From Elysia crispata (Eukaryota; Mollusca; Gastropoda; Plakobranchidae), in assembly GCA_033675545.1 (NCBI GenBank), contig JAWDGP010007346.1, forward strand, positions 62,001-126,000: a stretch of 64,000 nt of DNA. Reading direction: 5' to 3'. The first letter of the stretch is position 1, and each line of letters starts with the position of its first letter. The notes beneath the pieces were generated by a model. The model was not told where the DNA came from, ran no database searches, and was given only the letters and a program-made list of their open reading frames with translations. This document shows positions 32,481 to 45,371 of this stretch, piece after piece. The position numbers and the translations under genes are program-made.

Positions 32481-33467
32481 ATGCAAATATTTGTGTTTTG
32501 GTATGTGTGTGTGTGTAAATACTGTGAAAGAATACACTATGTATAATATGGAGCAATTCTTGGGAAGAAAAAAAATGTTCAATTTTGGTTCTTAAGCCTT
32601 AGCAGTATGTGAGTTTCTTTATAATACCAGGGGCAAAGATACCTTCGTAAGGTTTTCACTACAAAGGAACATTACTGGGGCACAAGACCAAATACATGTA
32701 TCAACAATAATAACTTCCCTACAACTATAATTATATTCTTCTGTTGCCCTCACAAGTTGTTGCTACTCTGAGCATACAGCACCCCACAGAATGACACTAT
32801 TTCTTGCTAACATCAGTTTGATTAATGGTTTTCAAGCTCTCTAGATAGGGTACTGAACACAGGCCAGAACCTTTTCCCTACAACTTTCCATTGAAATAGT
32901 ATTTACATAGAATAGAAGCACTGCTTTGACATTGCTGTATTAAAATAATTATGATTCCGATCATTACATGAAAATTAGAGAAATTGTGTTAATGAGGATT
33001 TTGTTAATTAATTGTCTGATTATGAGCTGTTATGCTTATGACTTATAAAAACTCACATTTTAAAGTTGCTTAAAAGTACGCTCATTTATCAAATTGTATG
33101 TGTTGTCAGCTGCTTAACACAATCTTTCAAATGATACCTTACACGCTGCTGTGAAACAGATTATTATTGATAAAAATCTAATTTAAACGCTTACAGGCAA
33201 TGACTCCTATTCTAGCAGGGGTCCCAGTGCGTCACGCCTGAACGCACATGGGTATCAGTATCACTCTGCTCAGAAAACTAAATTTTCAGCATTAAACGGC
33301 TGTGATTGTGAAGGCCTACGTCTGGAATGGGTCGCTGGCGTGTATAGATTCTTCTTGATAAAGGAAGATTAACGCGTAATGGTGACATTAATAATATATC
33401 TTTAATAGTATTTATTCTTGTCAAATTCTAGATTTACATCAGCTCTGGAGAGAATAAAAATTAGCCC
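32481..33467. other. Intergenic, no gene recognised
   Basis: AT-rich with a short GT repeat at 32,505-32,516. No motif-bearing frame was seen on either strand. Confidence 0.4.
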
Positions 33468-33735
33468 TTGTTAAGAGGGGGAAACAAACAAAACATAAAT
33501 GATCTAAACCCAGTTGCCTTGAATTCTAATATTATGAAATACTTTGAGAGAACTATCTTGCATCATATAAATAATCAAATACCCCCCCCCCCCCCCCCCA
33601 TGCCTCCCTCCTCCCTCTCTGTCTTTGTTTGTCTGTCTGTCAGTCTGTCTGTCTCTGTCTCTGACTCTGTCTGTCTGCCTGTCTGTCTCTCTTTCTTTCT
33701 CCTTGACTACTTACAATCTGCTTATCGGCTTTAAC
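33468..33735 (+). pseudogene. Non-LTR retrotransposon RT fragment split by a repeat
   Basis: The plus frame reads NPVALNSNIMKYFERTILHHI, matching the 'RPVALTS..MK.FER....I' reverse transcriptase segment of LINE elements. It is interrupted by a poly(C) and (TGTC)n tract (33,583-33,690), then resumes with LDYLQSAYR, matching the next RT block ('LDPLQFAYR'). Only this short piece is preserved. Further downstream similarity is weak. Confidence 0.6.
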
Positions 33736-34087
33736 GGAATGAGAAAATGCTCTTCCTCTATTTTAAACTTATATCTTTTCTCACTCTACTGTGAAATCTT
33801 GTGAATTTTTCATCTGCATTTAAAACATGTACAATTCAAGCCATCTTTTGGTAAAAAATTTAAGTTGTATAGCCTGAATGTTAGCAAACACATCATCACC
33901 TGAATCTCTTGAACATTAATGCGACCACAGAAAGAAAATCACTCGAAGCCGAACTTTTCACAGCCGCCCTGGCAGCCGCTAAAGCTTTGGAAAGTGCTAG
34001 TTTGATCTTACATAGATAACTCTGTTTATACACGAGGTTGTTAACTACAGTTGATTCTGAAACCTGCTATAGTGACAGTGTCTGAAA
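33736..34087. other. No gene recognised
   Basis: About 350 bases between the RT fragment and the Harbinger fragment, without a convincing frame. Confidence 0.35.
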
Positions 34088-34388
34088 ATGGATTGGTCCT
34101 CTGACGAAGAATTTTGTCTGATGGACAGTATGTTTCCTAAATTAATTCGTCCAAGGCGTAGATGTGGATTTCACGACATTAACAAGGAGCGGGCATCTTC
34201 TGGTGAATACCACCATTTATTCAGACAACTCAAGTAATCTATTATGCCTGCGTACATGAGGATGACTGAGGATACATTTAGGTACATGTGCTAAACAAGA
34301 TTGAAGACCGCTTTATGAAGACTTGGTGCAGCTGGCATCGGCCTATTCTTCCAGAGGAGCGGCTTGTGGTAACATTAAGACAAGATAG
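34088..34388 (+). pseudogene. PIF/Harbinger transposase N-terminal fragment
   Basis: An ATG at 34,088 opens a 49-codon frame with CGFHDINKERASSGEYHHLFRQLK, then a TAA at 34,235. It continues with MPAYMRMTEDTFRYM and, after a frame change, VLNKIEDRF and RPILPEERLVVTLR. The order 'GE(F/Y)H.L...L, F..YFRM....F.YLL, I.PEERL.VTLRFLA' is the N-terminal signature of PIF/Harbinger transposases (HARBI1 family). The DDE catalytic part is missing, so this is a truncated copy. Confidence 0.7.
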
Positions 34389-36319
34389 ACTACTCACCCA
34401 CAAAAAAAAAAAGCTGAAGTAAAGTGTTCGTTACTTTAAATGGATAGAGCTAAGTGAGACAATTTCAATAGAGAAGACAGGTTTGTATATCATTCATGCA
34501 ATAACAAAGAAACATGCAAACAAACGAAAAAATAAACAAACAGATATTCTGGAAATACCGATAAAAGAATTGATGGTCGTTTCTTGGTACCTGACATTTA
34601 TTAAAGTATTTACCAATCAATCATACAATCGGAGATGATAGTTAGATGCTCACAATGTGTACTTTTGTATCGTATTGAGTTTTCAATGTAAACTGAAATT
34701 CTTGATCGGATATAAAATGACTTGAATTTTATTACATTTACTGAAGAAGAGATGAACAATGTACGTATGTATTTCAACTCTGTGGCTAAATAAGTGTGAT
34801 CATCAAGGTTGTTTCATCTCACCTGTATTGTTTAATCTTTCTGAAAATTGTTGCCTAAGTCATTCAGCAGCCTGCAATTCTCTCTTTAAAATCTCTGATG
34901 ACACACCCCTTTAAGGACTTATGAGTAAGTTATAAGTAAACATCGTACATACCTGAAGTTGCTTGTAGAGCTCTGCTCAACAATGCGAAACACATAATTT
35001 TCAGTTAAATGTTACTAATACAAAACAATGAAACGGTAAACGTACATGTAATTGACTTCAGGAAAAAGAACAGTTCCGACAAGACAATCATTCTCATTCC
35101 ATAACAATAAACAGATGCCGATACTATATGAGATTCGTTCGCTTAGACTGAATCTCGGATTCGAATAATCTTGGAAGGTGATCATCTACTTTTAAAACAC
35201 ATGATTGAGAAGACAGCACATCTAGAAATTATCACACTCTAGGGTACCGTACTCACTGGCAGTAACAACGCAAGTGAAACACTTGCCGCATCGATAGCGC
35301 TGTTGACATCATATTTTCTAGATTATAAACCAGCGACGCCATTATTATATGCCAGACCAAGCAAAGTATAGTAATATGATACCGCACTGCTCTAAATAGG
35401 TGAACCATAGGTGACGTTTTTTTAACACTTCATTTTGTTGTCATTTCCCTTTAATAAATCTCTCGAAAAAAATCGTTTTGGAGCTTACAGAACTGATCTC
35501 TTACCTCTAAAACAAAAAAAATTTAATTTTACATGTACATGTATATTCTATACATGTATGAGTGTTGAAGGAGAATCAGTCTATCCAAAATTTATAAAAA
35601 TGGGTGGCAAATACAAAATAATTATCAGTAGCTCATTAGTTTCTTAACACTTTTGGAGCTGTCAGCAAAGACATCATTAGATAGATAAAGCTGGTATGCC
35701 GACATATTATGAATTTATTGTTTTTTTTTTTTCAGTGCACAAAAGACTCGAGCTGTTAGCTTCAACGGTAGCCTCGAAATAGAATTAACTTTTGTCTGAT
35801 GTGATTAAAAAAAGCTCTTACTACTGACAAACTACTTATAATGGTACATGTAGATATGCAATATACATTGTACTTCCATCTTCTGCGACCTTGCACAGTT
35901 TTAAAATCTCACTCGACCAGGGAGTGACTGGGGAGATAAAATTAAAGAGACAAACGAGACAAGCCTGTAAGTTGATGGATGCTTCTGATTTCATCGCCTC
36001 TGATGACAAGAACAGAGTGGAAGAATGTCCGCCTCGGTATAAAGCTGTTTATCAGAATAACACCCCTAGCCCTACTTTGCTAGGTAGGAAGGTGGATGGG
36101 GTGTGTGTGTGTGTGTGTGGGGGGGGGTGTTCAAGTCTTTGATTTGAGTAAGTAGGAATTGTGGTAGAGTATTGAAATTTCTTCAACCTTTAAATCAGTT
36201 CTTTGGAACGCGAGATGCAAGTTTTCAGGAAAATCCGACGGTAATTAGGTATTTATTGGCGCTTTTAATGAAACCAAAAGAAAAAAAAATCGTTTGTTTT
36301 TCTTCGCTAAAGCTGCATC
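34389..36319. other. Intergenic, no gene recognised
   Basis: AT-rich, with palindromic ACATGTACATGTAT near 35,531, a GT repeat at 36,101-36,119 and a G-run. No coding pattern is recognised. Confidence 0.4.
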
Positions 36320-37292
36320 ATGGAGCCGGTTAAAAATCGCTCGGTTATAAAGTTCTTATACTTGCAAGGAAATTCCTCCTTTGATATTTTTCAAGAAATG
36401 GTCCAAGATTACGGTGGCAAATGGCCTTTATATAACACTGTGACATACTGGGTAAGAAAATTCAAACCTGGGTTCATGTCGTTAATGGATGAAAATTGTG
36501 AAGGGCGCCCACCTTTGTGGTAACTGAAGATGGTGTTACAAATACAATAGTGGAGAAACTGATTCTACAAAATCGATACATATCTGTCAAACAGGTTTTT
36601 GTGAAACTGGAATCAGCTTAGACTCAATTGAACCGATTCTCCATAATCATCTCAACACGAAAAAGCTGTCTGGGCAGTGGGCACCTCGCCTTTTGACAGA
36701 GTGACTAAAAGAAGCAGAGAGTTGAGTCCTTCAAAACTCTCTTTCGATCAAATTGAGTCCAATGACACATAGGTGTATTTTTAAAAAAAAATGATTACTT
36801 AGGCTGAAACATAAATTTATCATTTTGTTTCAGAACAAAAAATGTCCTCCATAAAAACCTTTTTTCTCCTTCACCATATAAAGCAAAAGTGACCCCATCA
36901 AGTGGAAAGGTCATGTTGCCATGCTTATGGGATTGTGACGGTATAATTATGACTGACAACCCGGAAAATAGACAAACCATCACAGGTGATTACTATTCGG
37001 GTTTGCGGATATTGTGATAAAATTTCGGTCCGAATAGAAGAGAAAAAGCGTGGAAAACTCAATAATGAGGTTCTCATGACAATGCATAACAATACCCTTA
37101 TTGCGCACATGGTACAACAAGCAGTTCAAACAGCAGAACAGTGCGGCTTTGAAATCCTGCAACACCCAGGTTAGTCACCAGACTTAATCCCTTCATACCT
37201 TTGCCCGTTCCCTAATCTAAAAAAATTACTTAACGGACGTCGCTTCCTTGACAAAGAGGACGCCATCGAAGCTGTTGAAGACTGGTAAGAGC
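36320..37292 (+). pseudogene. Second mariner lineage, degenerate transposase
   Basis: The plus strand starts with MEPVKNRSVIKFLYLQG and YGGKWPLYNTVTYWVRKFKPG, a mariner helix-turn-helix, up to a stop at 36,521-36,523. It continues in other frames with ILHNHLNTKKLSGQWAPRLLTE (the WVPHEL region), a degraded stretch where the first catalytic Asp should lie, then GKVMLPCLWDCDGIIMTDNP, ITGDYYSG, RRFLDKEDAIEAVEDW. The second catalytic block reads MHNNT (expected H-D-N) and the third reads PDLIPSY (expected APSD), so the catalytic Asp residues are lost. The protein differs clearly from the 55-kb mariner. Confidence 0.75.
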
Positions 37293-38693
37293 TGAAACAG
37301 AGTAAGTCACCCCTCACCGTCTCGTCACTATCCCGTCAACGTTTCAGTTAAAAAAAACGGGTTGCGACTGGAAGGCGATGTGCTGGGTGACAAACTGTTT
37401 ACAGCCGTCCCGTGCCCCATCCAGCGCCGTCGAGCTGTGTTGCGCTGACTTCTATAAGGCAAAACATGAAGGCCCAGATATTGATCATTTTATATTGTTT
37501 AAAAAGGAGACTTTGATTGTAACAGTAAGCGAAGGAAATGGTTTCAAAGAATTCACCAGATCAAGCTCATAACAAATATATTGCATGTAGCGAAATGCTA
37601 TTTAAAAATACTTGCTTCCATTCTTTACAACTGCAATTGTAGATTCACGCCAAAATTAAAGTGAATAAAGATTTTACTTCCACTGCAATGCACATCAGTT
37701 CCAACTTCTTCTGCGACTTCCTTCCATTATTTATTTTATTTTATTTTTTTTTTTTTTTGATCATCAATACTCTATTTTGAATAACCACAATCTCCTTTAT
37801 CATAAATAACTTGTCTTTTCTAACAGCCTCAATCAAACTTACATCCATCGTGCTCGCTTGTCGAAAGATAGAGAAAAAAAAATAAACGGGTCTGCGCTAT
37901 TTAAATTTAAGTGCAGCACTAAAATAAGAGCTCATCAGAGTCAACCCGTCGCCATCCCGTCGTCGTTTTTCCCACGGCGAAACGACGGATCTAAAATTTG
38001 TGCACTGTGAATTGTCTCATACCTATTGGAGTGGCACCGCTTTTCAAACCAGCGTAAACCCGTGCCGCATCCGTGAGTCGACCCGTCGTTTTGCTGGCCG
38101 TTTTCTTTTAGTACTGCACTTAAAATCGGACAACGCGGACAGGAATTTTTTTCTCTATATTTCAACAAACGAGCACGGTAGAAGAAGGTTTAATAGAGGC
38201 GGTTAGAGAAAGACAAGTACTTTACGATAAAGAGACTGAAAATTCAAATAAGGTATTGATTACAAAAAAAAAAAAAAAAAATAAAAAAAAAAAAAAATTA
38301 ATAAAAAAAATAAATGGAAGAAGTTGGAACTGATGTGCATTGGAGTGGATTCTATGACCTCATTATCTTCGCTTCCTAAAAGGACGTCTTCGTTATAAAC
38401 AATATACATGTAATGTGATTAATACATGTAATAATATCTGGGCCGACATGTTTTGAGTGGACAGAAGTCAGCGCAACACATCACGACGGCGCTGGATCGG
38501 GCACGGGGCGGTTGTAAACAGTTTGTCACCCAGCACGTTGTTTTTCCAGTTCCAACCCGTTTTTTGCAAGGGACGACGACGGTTTTACTCTCAGCTCTTA
38601 AACGGCCAGCAAAACAACGGGTGACTAAATGGTGCGGCGCGGGTTCACGCTGGTGTGTAAAACGGTGCCACTCCAATAGGTATAATTTAACGG

Positions 38694-39215
38694 TACCGCT
38701 GAATACCGAAATCTACCAAAATCCACCGAAATCTATCAAAATCTACCGAAATCTACCAAAATCTACCGAAATCCACAGAAATCTCCTAAAATCTAACGAA
38801 ATCCATCTTCCTCTTCCTTATTATCTTTCTCTCATTCGTCTTCTCTCTCTCTCTCTCCCTCTCTTCCTCTAACCTTTGCCTTTAAGATCCTTCACACGAA
38901 TACATATCCAAATAAGTCTTATAAACATACTTTTATACTTTCATCATTACATATTCCTACCTATTGTTATTAAATTATTTAATTAATGTAAACATTTTTT
39001 TTTCAGAAAATTTGATCTATAGATTTCCTTTAAGCTATTGGCCTTGATTTTTAATCCCCCCCATTCTCTCTCTCTCTTGCTCTTGTATTTCCATTCTCTA
39101 ACTGTCATTTCCTTTCAAGTATATTTTCATTCAATTCTTATCTCTTCAGATTTCGATGGATCCCGGTGAATTTTGGTAAATTTCGGTAGATTTAGCTGGA
39201 TTTCGGTATACAGCA
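38694..39215. repeat. Inverted arrays of CCGAAATCTA-like units around a 350-bp core
   Basis: About nine copies of a 10-11 base unit (CCRAAATCTAY) fill 38,700-38,803. A shorter array in the opposite orientation (TTTCGGTAGATTT...) fills about 39,155-39,206. The outer ends also pair (GAATACCGAAATC against GATTTCGGTATAC). Subterminal unit arrays of this kind are typical of transposase-binding ends of MITEs. Confidence 0.6.
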
Positions 39216-39228
39216 GTATTTTTAATGG

Positions 39229-39362
39229 TGCACAAATCTTAGACCCGTCGTTTCGCCGGGGAAAAAACGGCAACGGCAAGCGCTGGGGAAGGGTTTACTC
39301 TGAGCTCTAAACCCGTCGCCGTTTTTTTCCCGGTGAAACGACTGGTCCAAGATTTGTGCACT
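39229..39362. repeat. Long hairpin (inverted repeat arms about 50 bases)
   Basis: GTGCACAAATCTTAG ACCCGTCGTTTC at 39,229 pairs with the segment ending GATTTGTGCAC at 39,362. The arms include the GGCGACGGG/CCCGTCGCC words. Confidence 0.75.
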
Positions 39363-39445
39363 ATGAATTGTCTTTATACCAGTAGGATTGGCACCGTTTT
39401 TCACACCAGCGTGAAACCGTGCTGCATCCGTTTTCTGGGCAGTAG

Positions 39446-40927
39446 GAGCCCAGTTTGGATTGTGAAACCCAAGATTCTGCATGGTAGGTAACTCTGAGGA
39501 AAGATAAAAGTATGTGTGCCAAATTACAAAGCTTTAACTTTATAGCTTCATACCTAACCCAAATACAAATTCAAACCCCCCCCCCCCCCCCCCCCTCGTA
39601 TAGTTTCAGCTTTGAATTCTTAAGGCTATGAGCAATCTAAAGAGTTAATGTAAGCGGAAGTAAACGTGACTATTTCTATTATCCATTCCTGTCATCAGAG
39701 TCGCTGAATCAGAAACAATCATACAGTAAGCTTGTTTCCACAATTTATCAGCATTAGCCTCATTAAAGAATAGCCGGTCTAAAATTCTGACGAGCTCTCG
39801 GTGCCAAACCTCTTTCAAAAAGTTCACTCCATAGTCTAGTCTGATTTACGGTACGGAAAAGAGAGAAAGAATTATAGGGCAAGGCATAAAATGGTCTTCC
39901 GACCTGTTCTCGGTTGAGAGGCACGTATTCATCTCGGCCTGTAAGAGAATCTTTTATCGCCAGCCATCAATCACCCGAAAGGCTAGAGCAGTCAAGATGG
40001 GATGGGCGGGTACGCTCTCGGATGGGTTTGCGGTGTAACTTGAGCGAGGTCTCTTCCGAGATAAATTTTAGCCATGTTTCGCAGATTGAGTTACGTACCG
40101 TAAGCATGAGTCATAACGTAACAAACAGGTGGTTTCCCTTGTGAAGTGTGCAAATCGGCCTGCGTTGTTTACATCGGAAGACGCAAGCGAGCGTTAGGCC
40201 TGGTCAGTCTGGTCAGCTGTTTAGACAAGTGAAATCTGCTGCTGCTGCTGCTAAAACTGTCTCGGATCGGATCATGTGATTGTAATGTAATGTTACTATG
40301 TGAGCGCGCAGTGGAGCAGTGGAAACACACTCTCCACATCGCGCTTGCACCTGGGCCAGGCTAGTATTCAGCACCGGTAGCATTGGAGCATCGCTGGCAG
40401 TCATCATGTAACCTTTGCATAACAGTTATGTTCTCAGAGAGAGGGCTAGCATGTTTGCGAAAAGCGATTATGCTACGTACCGCTGGGTGGGAGGAGTTTA
40501 TGCAAATGATGTCGGTCAGTCTAAAAATATTACGTCGAAGTCTAGCTTAGGGCCGGTTAGCCTTTCCTGCAAAACTCAGAAATATCACAACCGAGACAAA
40601 AGTTTATTCATTATACCTCAGCTCCACCAGACATCATAAAATAGACCTACCGGTACGATAGCATTTTATTTCAACTGCAAATATTGATACCTTTTTTAAT
40701 GATAAAACAAAATGACACCTCCTTCCCTTCCACTTTGTGGAGCCTATCGTAATTGTTGTTTATAAGTCTTTAATGGTTACACCGCTCTTCAATGCAGAAC
40801 TGTAAACGTACGTGAAACTGGGTCCAGTCCTATGGCTGTCAATAATTTACATGAGAGCGGGAGGCTGAGCCCCTTTCACGAGCTGTAAAAGTCATGTCAA
40901 GCTGAATAGAAGATTTATTACCTCTAA

Positions 40928-40998
<71 letters not shown>

Positions 40999-41783
40999 CG
41001 CCCGCTTATTAAATTGACTTGGTAGACCCGTGCACATCTTTAATATTCATCTTACTGTTACTGTCTTAGGGCTATATGTATAAATGTCGGCATTATAATG
41101 ATAACTTCTATAATGAAAATCGAAATATGATGCATGCCTGCCTTTATTGAGGAAAAATACCGGGTTGTGTTTATTTCTCATTCTCGTCATTTCGATTGCT
41201 CCTGACTCATTATAAAACAAAATGCTGTACGACTAGAAATAGAGATAGAGGGATAATTATGATGTCACAAAGTTTTATTTTTAATGTTGTACACCTACAT
41301 CGACACTATCATTCGCTCTCATGTCACTGTTTCAGGGTAAACGTACCCAACTGGTTGGTTGTGAACGATCTTGAATAAATGAATGTAAATGTTCCTAACT
41401 TGTTGAATTTTCAACCCAAATATTGTGGTATAAGTACACTTGAAGCTACTCTTCAATATATATATACCACTTATATACCACTCGTGAACGTAGCAGAGCA
41501 GCACAGTCACAGTCATGTCAATTCAAGATGAATGTAAGAACAATATTTGATTGGTAATACATGTAACTCCCTAAGTCTTCTGAAGAATCTTATAGGGAGT
41601 ATATGAGAAATTAAGTCCGAGGATTCTCAAGATTTCCTCTTCCTGTTTATCAGGTTAAAAATCTATGGTTTCCAAAGTATAACTGATCGAAAGGCGTGCT
41701 GAGGAGGCATCCGAGAAACTAAGCGCAAGACCAACTGCTATGAAAAAAAGACACCACAATGAAATACTTCATTTTGCAGAGTT
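39446..41783. other. Intergenic with poly(C) and (AT)n
   Basis: Poly(C) of about 22 bases at 39,575-39,596, a short CTG run near 40,238-40,250 and a long AT microsatellite at 40,929-40,996. No gene is recognised, though 40,000-40,600 is GC-richer. Confidence 0.4.
40929..40996. repeat. (AT)n microsatellite
   Basis: About 34 AT units. Confidence 0.95.
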
Positions 41784-41789
41784 TTTATT
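41784..41789 (-). other. Candidate AATAAA poly(A) signal
   Basis: AATAAA on the minus strand is followed by CATTGTGGTGTC and a T-run about 25-45 bases downstream, a good GU/U-rich element. It could end the transcript of the RING/UBR-like gene, giving a 3' UTR of about 3.6 kb. Other AATAAA words lie between here and the stop codon, so shorter 3' ends are possible. Confidence 0.35.
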
Positions 41790-44700
41790 GAAATAATTCA
41801 TTTTATCAAAAGAATGGGCATATCTCATGACCAAATAAGTTACTTTGGGAATGGCACTCATAAACTTAGCATGCTCTCCACAAATTGATCAATAACACAC
41901 ATTACACACAACAGAGTGGGGAAAGACACGGCGAAAGTTAAAAAAATGATTGCTCGAATAAAGAGTTCTTAATGAGATATATACAAGTAAATATGATAAC
42001 ACTTGAAGAATCTTTATATTTTTGCAATCTCTTGTACACTACATCTGGCAAGGAAGATAAAAGACACACCCCTCTTCTAAAAAAAATCATGCACACTTGA
42101 GACAATCACACATTCTTGTTACAGAGCTCAAACTCACCATTATAACTTTAAAAAATTTAACTGTTGAGTTATAGAATCATAATGTGTATCCAGCGATAAA
42201 CAAGAGTTCTGTTGCAATAATAAAAAAAAATTTACACCCAAACAATTCAATTACATGTACTACAGGCTCAATGCAAGTCAGCTGGGGTACTGCATGCAAT
42301 ACTGCTAATGCAGAAAACGAAAATTTCAAATTTTTTCTTTCAAAGAAAATTCATAGCTATTTCCGTAATCAACACTAAAAAAACTATAGTAACAAGATGT
42401 ACATGTTTACACTAAAAGTCAATCATTTATCATTATCTACAAAAATATTTATTACTTTTAACTAAAAGGTCATTTCTATACCTCAACTCAACCTCCAATT
42501 ACTCTAGCTTTGCCATGCTAACATGGAGTATAATGGAGTGGGCATGAACTTGCAGCTTTATTAAAAAAAGTTTAAAAAATCATTTTCATACCAAACACGT
42601 TTCTCAATTATAGATATTTAGCCTTTGACATCATTTTAAAAACTTATTTCCACGACTTTTCACCACTTACAATAATGCTGGAGTCTCCCACTTCAATCTC
42701 GATGCCATAATTAAATTTTTTTTCTAGATATATGTAATAACTAACTTGGCTAACACTTTCATTGATACATATCTACATAGCATAACATTAATATTCTTGC
42801 ACGTTTGTAATGCATAAATTCAGCCTGGTATTTGTAGAATCTTGGGTACAATTTATTTTTCGGTGAGATGGAAAAATAACTTCAAATCAAGCAAAGATAA
42901 GAAGAAGTGGTTCAAATCATATTTATAAAATTATGTGAAGGGTAACAATCCGTAATGTCTTTCTTGTTTCATCAATAAGTTGTAAAATTTATGAGCCACA
43001 TAGCTAAAAGAAAGCATAACAAGTATCAAACATTTCATGTCCAACAGTATGACTCTGTCATAGCATAAAAAGTAAAATGATTTTTATCTCTAATTGTAAA
43101 AAAAAACATTACTAAGTACTCGAAGAAATAAACATTAAAAACTTGATTAAAAAACTCTTTATTTTTACTCTATCATTGAAAATTTATAATATTCCATTCT
43201 CAAAATTAACCTTAATAGCTTTGTTTTATCCAACATATCTGAAAGCACGTATATTTATCGGATGCAAAGATAAGAAACTGATACACCAAGCCTTAAACAT
43301 GAATCAAAACAATAATCTTTTGCATCTTTTTGTCAGCCAAAGAAATTATTTGATCATTGAACAAATTCTTGAAACAAAATCTGTGTCATAAATCTTTAAT
43401 AGGAATATCCTTCTTCAAACTGCTCGTGAAAGGATCTTATATTTCAATAAAGAAGATTCAAAGGCATATAAAGTGTATGGATCATGATTTATTTTGTTTA
43501 TCTTATTCTGATCTACCATTATTCCTTCATCATCCTCTGCTGTATGTTAAATGCCAACTTTACTTGCCAGCATAAATGTTTTAACTCTTGAGGGACATAA
43601 AAAAAGCTGAAGAGGATGAAAACGGTGGAAAAAAAAAGCTACTGACTTCAAATGTAAAGAGTTAAGCCTGATCATGCTATGATTTAATATTTAAGAAGGC
43701 ATAGTTTATATGAACTTAAATAATGAGGAGTTTGAAATTCAACTTTATGATTTTTTGGCTGTAAAATAAATGTGTACATTTAGAAACACAAAAGATAAAT
43801 CGCATAAAATAAAAAAAAAACAAAAAAAACAACAACTGATATATAACATGATTGTATCAAACTGCTAATGAACAGCCAGTACTTTTCCAATCATCAAGGT
43901 TGCATACACAGGTAATATAGAAATTTACAAAGGGTCTTTAAAACATTGTAATTTCACAGCTTTTATACATCATATCATATTAAGCCATCTTGTAAGCACT
44001 ATACTGTTATTTAAATAAAAAAAAAAGGAAATGCTCGTCTTTAAAACAATTTAAAAATAAAATAAAATGCTCAACCTTCAACATTTACCTTTATTTGTGA
44101 TCAGCTTCAATGAGTTCATGGATATACATGTGTGTGTGTATATATATATAATTATAAGGTGCCTCAGAGAAAAACCATCATTGTGGTGTGTTATATACAT
44201 GGCAAAGGGAGTGGCAATCCCTTAAGTACCAGTACCTTTGTGGTTGTGACTGTGGTGGGAAGATAAGGATAGGGAGGGTAGAGGAAGGGGAGTGAACCAA
44301 GGTGGGATCACTGGGCCTATAGTGTAGTGTATTACATTCCATGTTTCACAGCCAGTGGTGAGGCTTAGCCTACTCAGCTACTGGGCTGAGGGGTAGGTAT
44401 GCTCAAGCCTTGAAAACTGTAACTTCAAACAAGAGAGTGATGCACAGTCAGTCTGGACTAGGCTAGCACTGATCAGGCCTGTAGTAAAACAATTGCCATT
44501 ACTGAACCCACAAGTTGAGTCTAGATAAAGGAGAGGAGGGGAGGGAGAGACTACGTGTGCACGCGGACAGCCGGTATTTATCGAATTTTTTCAAAACAAG
44601 GGAAGTTACCAAAAATTTACGAACCCATGACTACTTACTTCCCTTTAAATATAGGACCCTGAGTTTAAAATACTGCACATGGAGTGTAATTTAAAAAAAA

Positions 44701-45371
44701 AGGTTATTTAAAAGAGACATATTTTTTCAACTTTTGCTTATATCAACATACAAATATTGGACCCTTATATATCGATATATCAGGACTGCACTGTAATTAC
44801 TTTATTTCCATACAACCAAACTTTAAAAATATTACTACCATTTATGATCTTTACCTTAATATCATATTACAGTTTTGTTGATCTTACAAAAACAGCTGCG
44901 TATAGAACCGATGCTTTTAAAACTTCCCACCCCTAAATTCCAAAAACAAAACAAAACAAAAGAAAAAAAACAAACAAAAAGCACCCCTTCACCCACATAC
45001 AGATTTCACCTCCTATCTTCCTGTTGTAAGAAAAGCACACATACACTTTAGTCTTCCTGTTAAAAAAAAATGATACTGTTTCTTCCCATTTAAAAAAAAC
45101 AATAATAAACATTCTATTTAATCTTTTCTAACCCTCTCACGATTGAGGTTCATAAATTTTGAGAAATCACTTTGATAAATAAATTTCGGCTTTCGGTTAA
45201 AAATTAATTATTTACCCTATTTAAACTTATATCAGATTGGACATCCTTATCATCACATAAAACTTGGAAAAATATATTATTAATAGTTACAGTATTCTTG
45301 CTCAAGACATACAAAATGTTTTAACAAAAAATTAAAGATTCAACTCCACACAGAGATTAAAATATACAAAG
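41790..45371. other. Gene-free stretch downstream of the RING/UBR-like gene
   Basis: AT-rich, with no recognisable coding region. It may be 3' UTR of the minus-strand gene. A short AT run lies near 44,138-44,150. Confidence 0.4.

Larger units (their letters stand above)
37345..39445. mobile_element. Nest of inverted and direct repeat modules (non-autonomous element complex)
   Basis: Several related modules recur here. The segment 37,350-37,485 (with GCTGGGTGACAAACTGTTTA) is repeated in inverted orientation at 38,430-38,570. The segment 37,690-37,770 (AATGCACATCAGTTCCAACTTCTTC plus a T/A-rich run) is inverted at 38,265-38,345. The segment 38,000-38,110 (with CCTATTGGAGTGGCACCG) is inverted at 38,590-38,690 and repeated directly, in diverged form, at 39,350-39,440. 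A perfect-looking hairpin lies at 39,229-39,362. The base composition is GC-richer than the flanks. No transposase is encoded. It resembles nested foldback/MITE-type elements. Confidence 0.65.

Noticed and set aside
35891..36142. 83-codon plus-strand frame
   Set aside because: No motif is recognised, and its end is translation of a GT microsatellite and a G-run.
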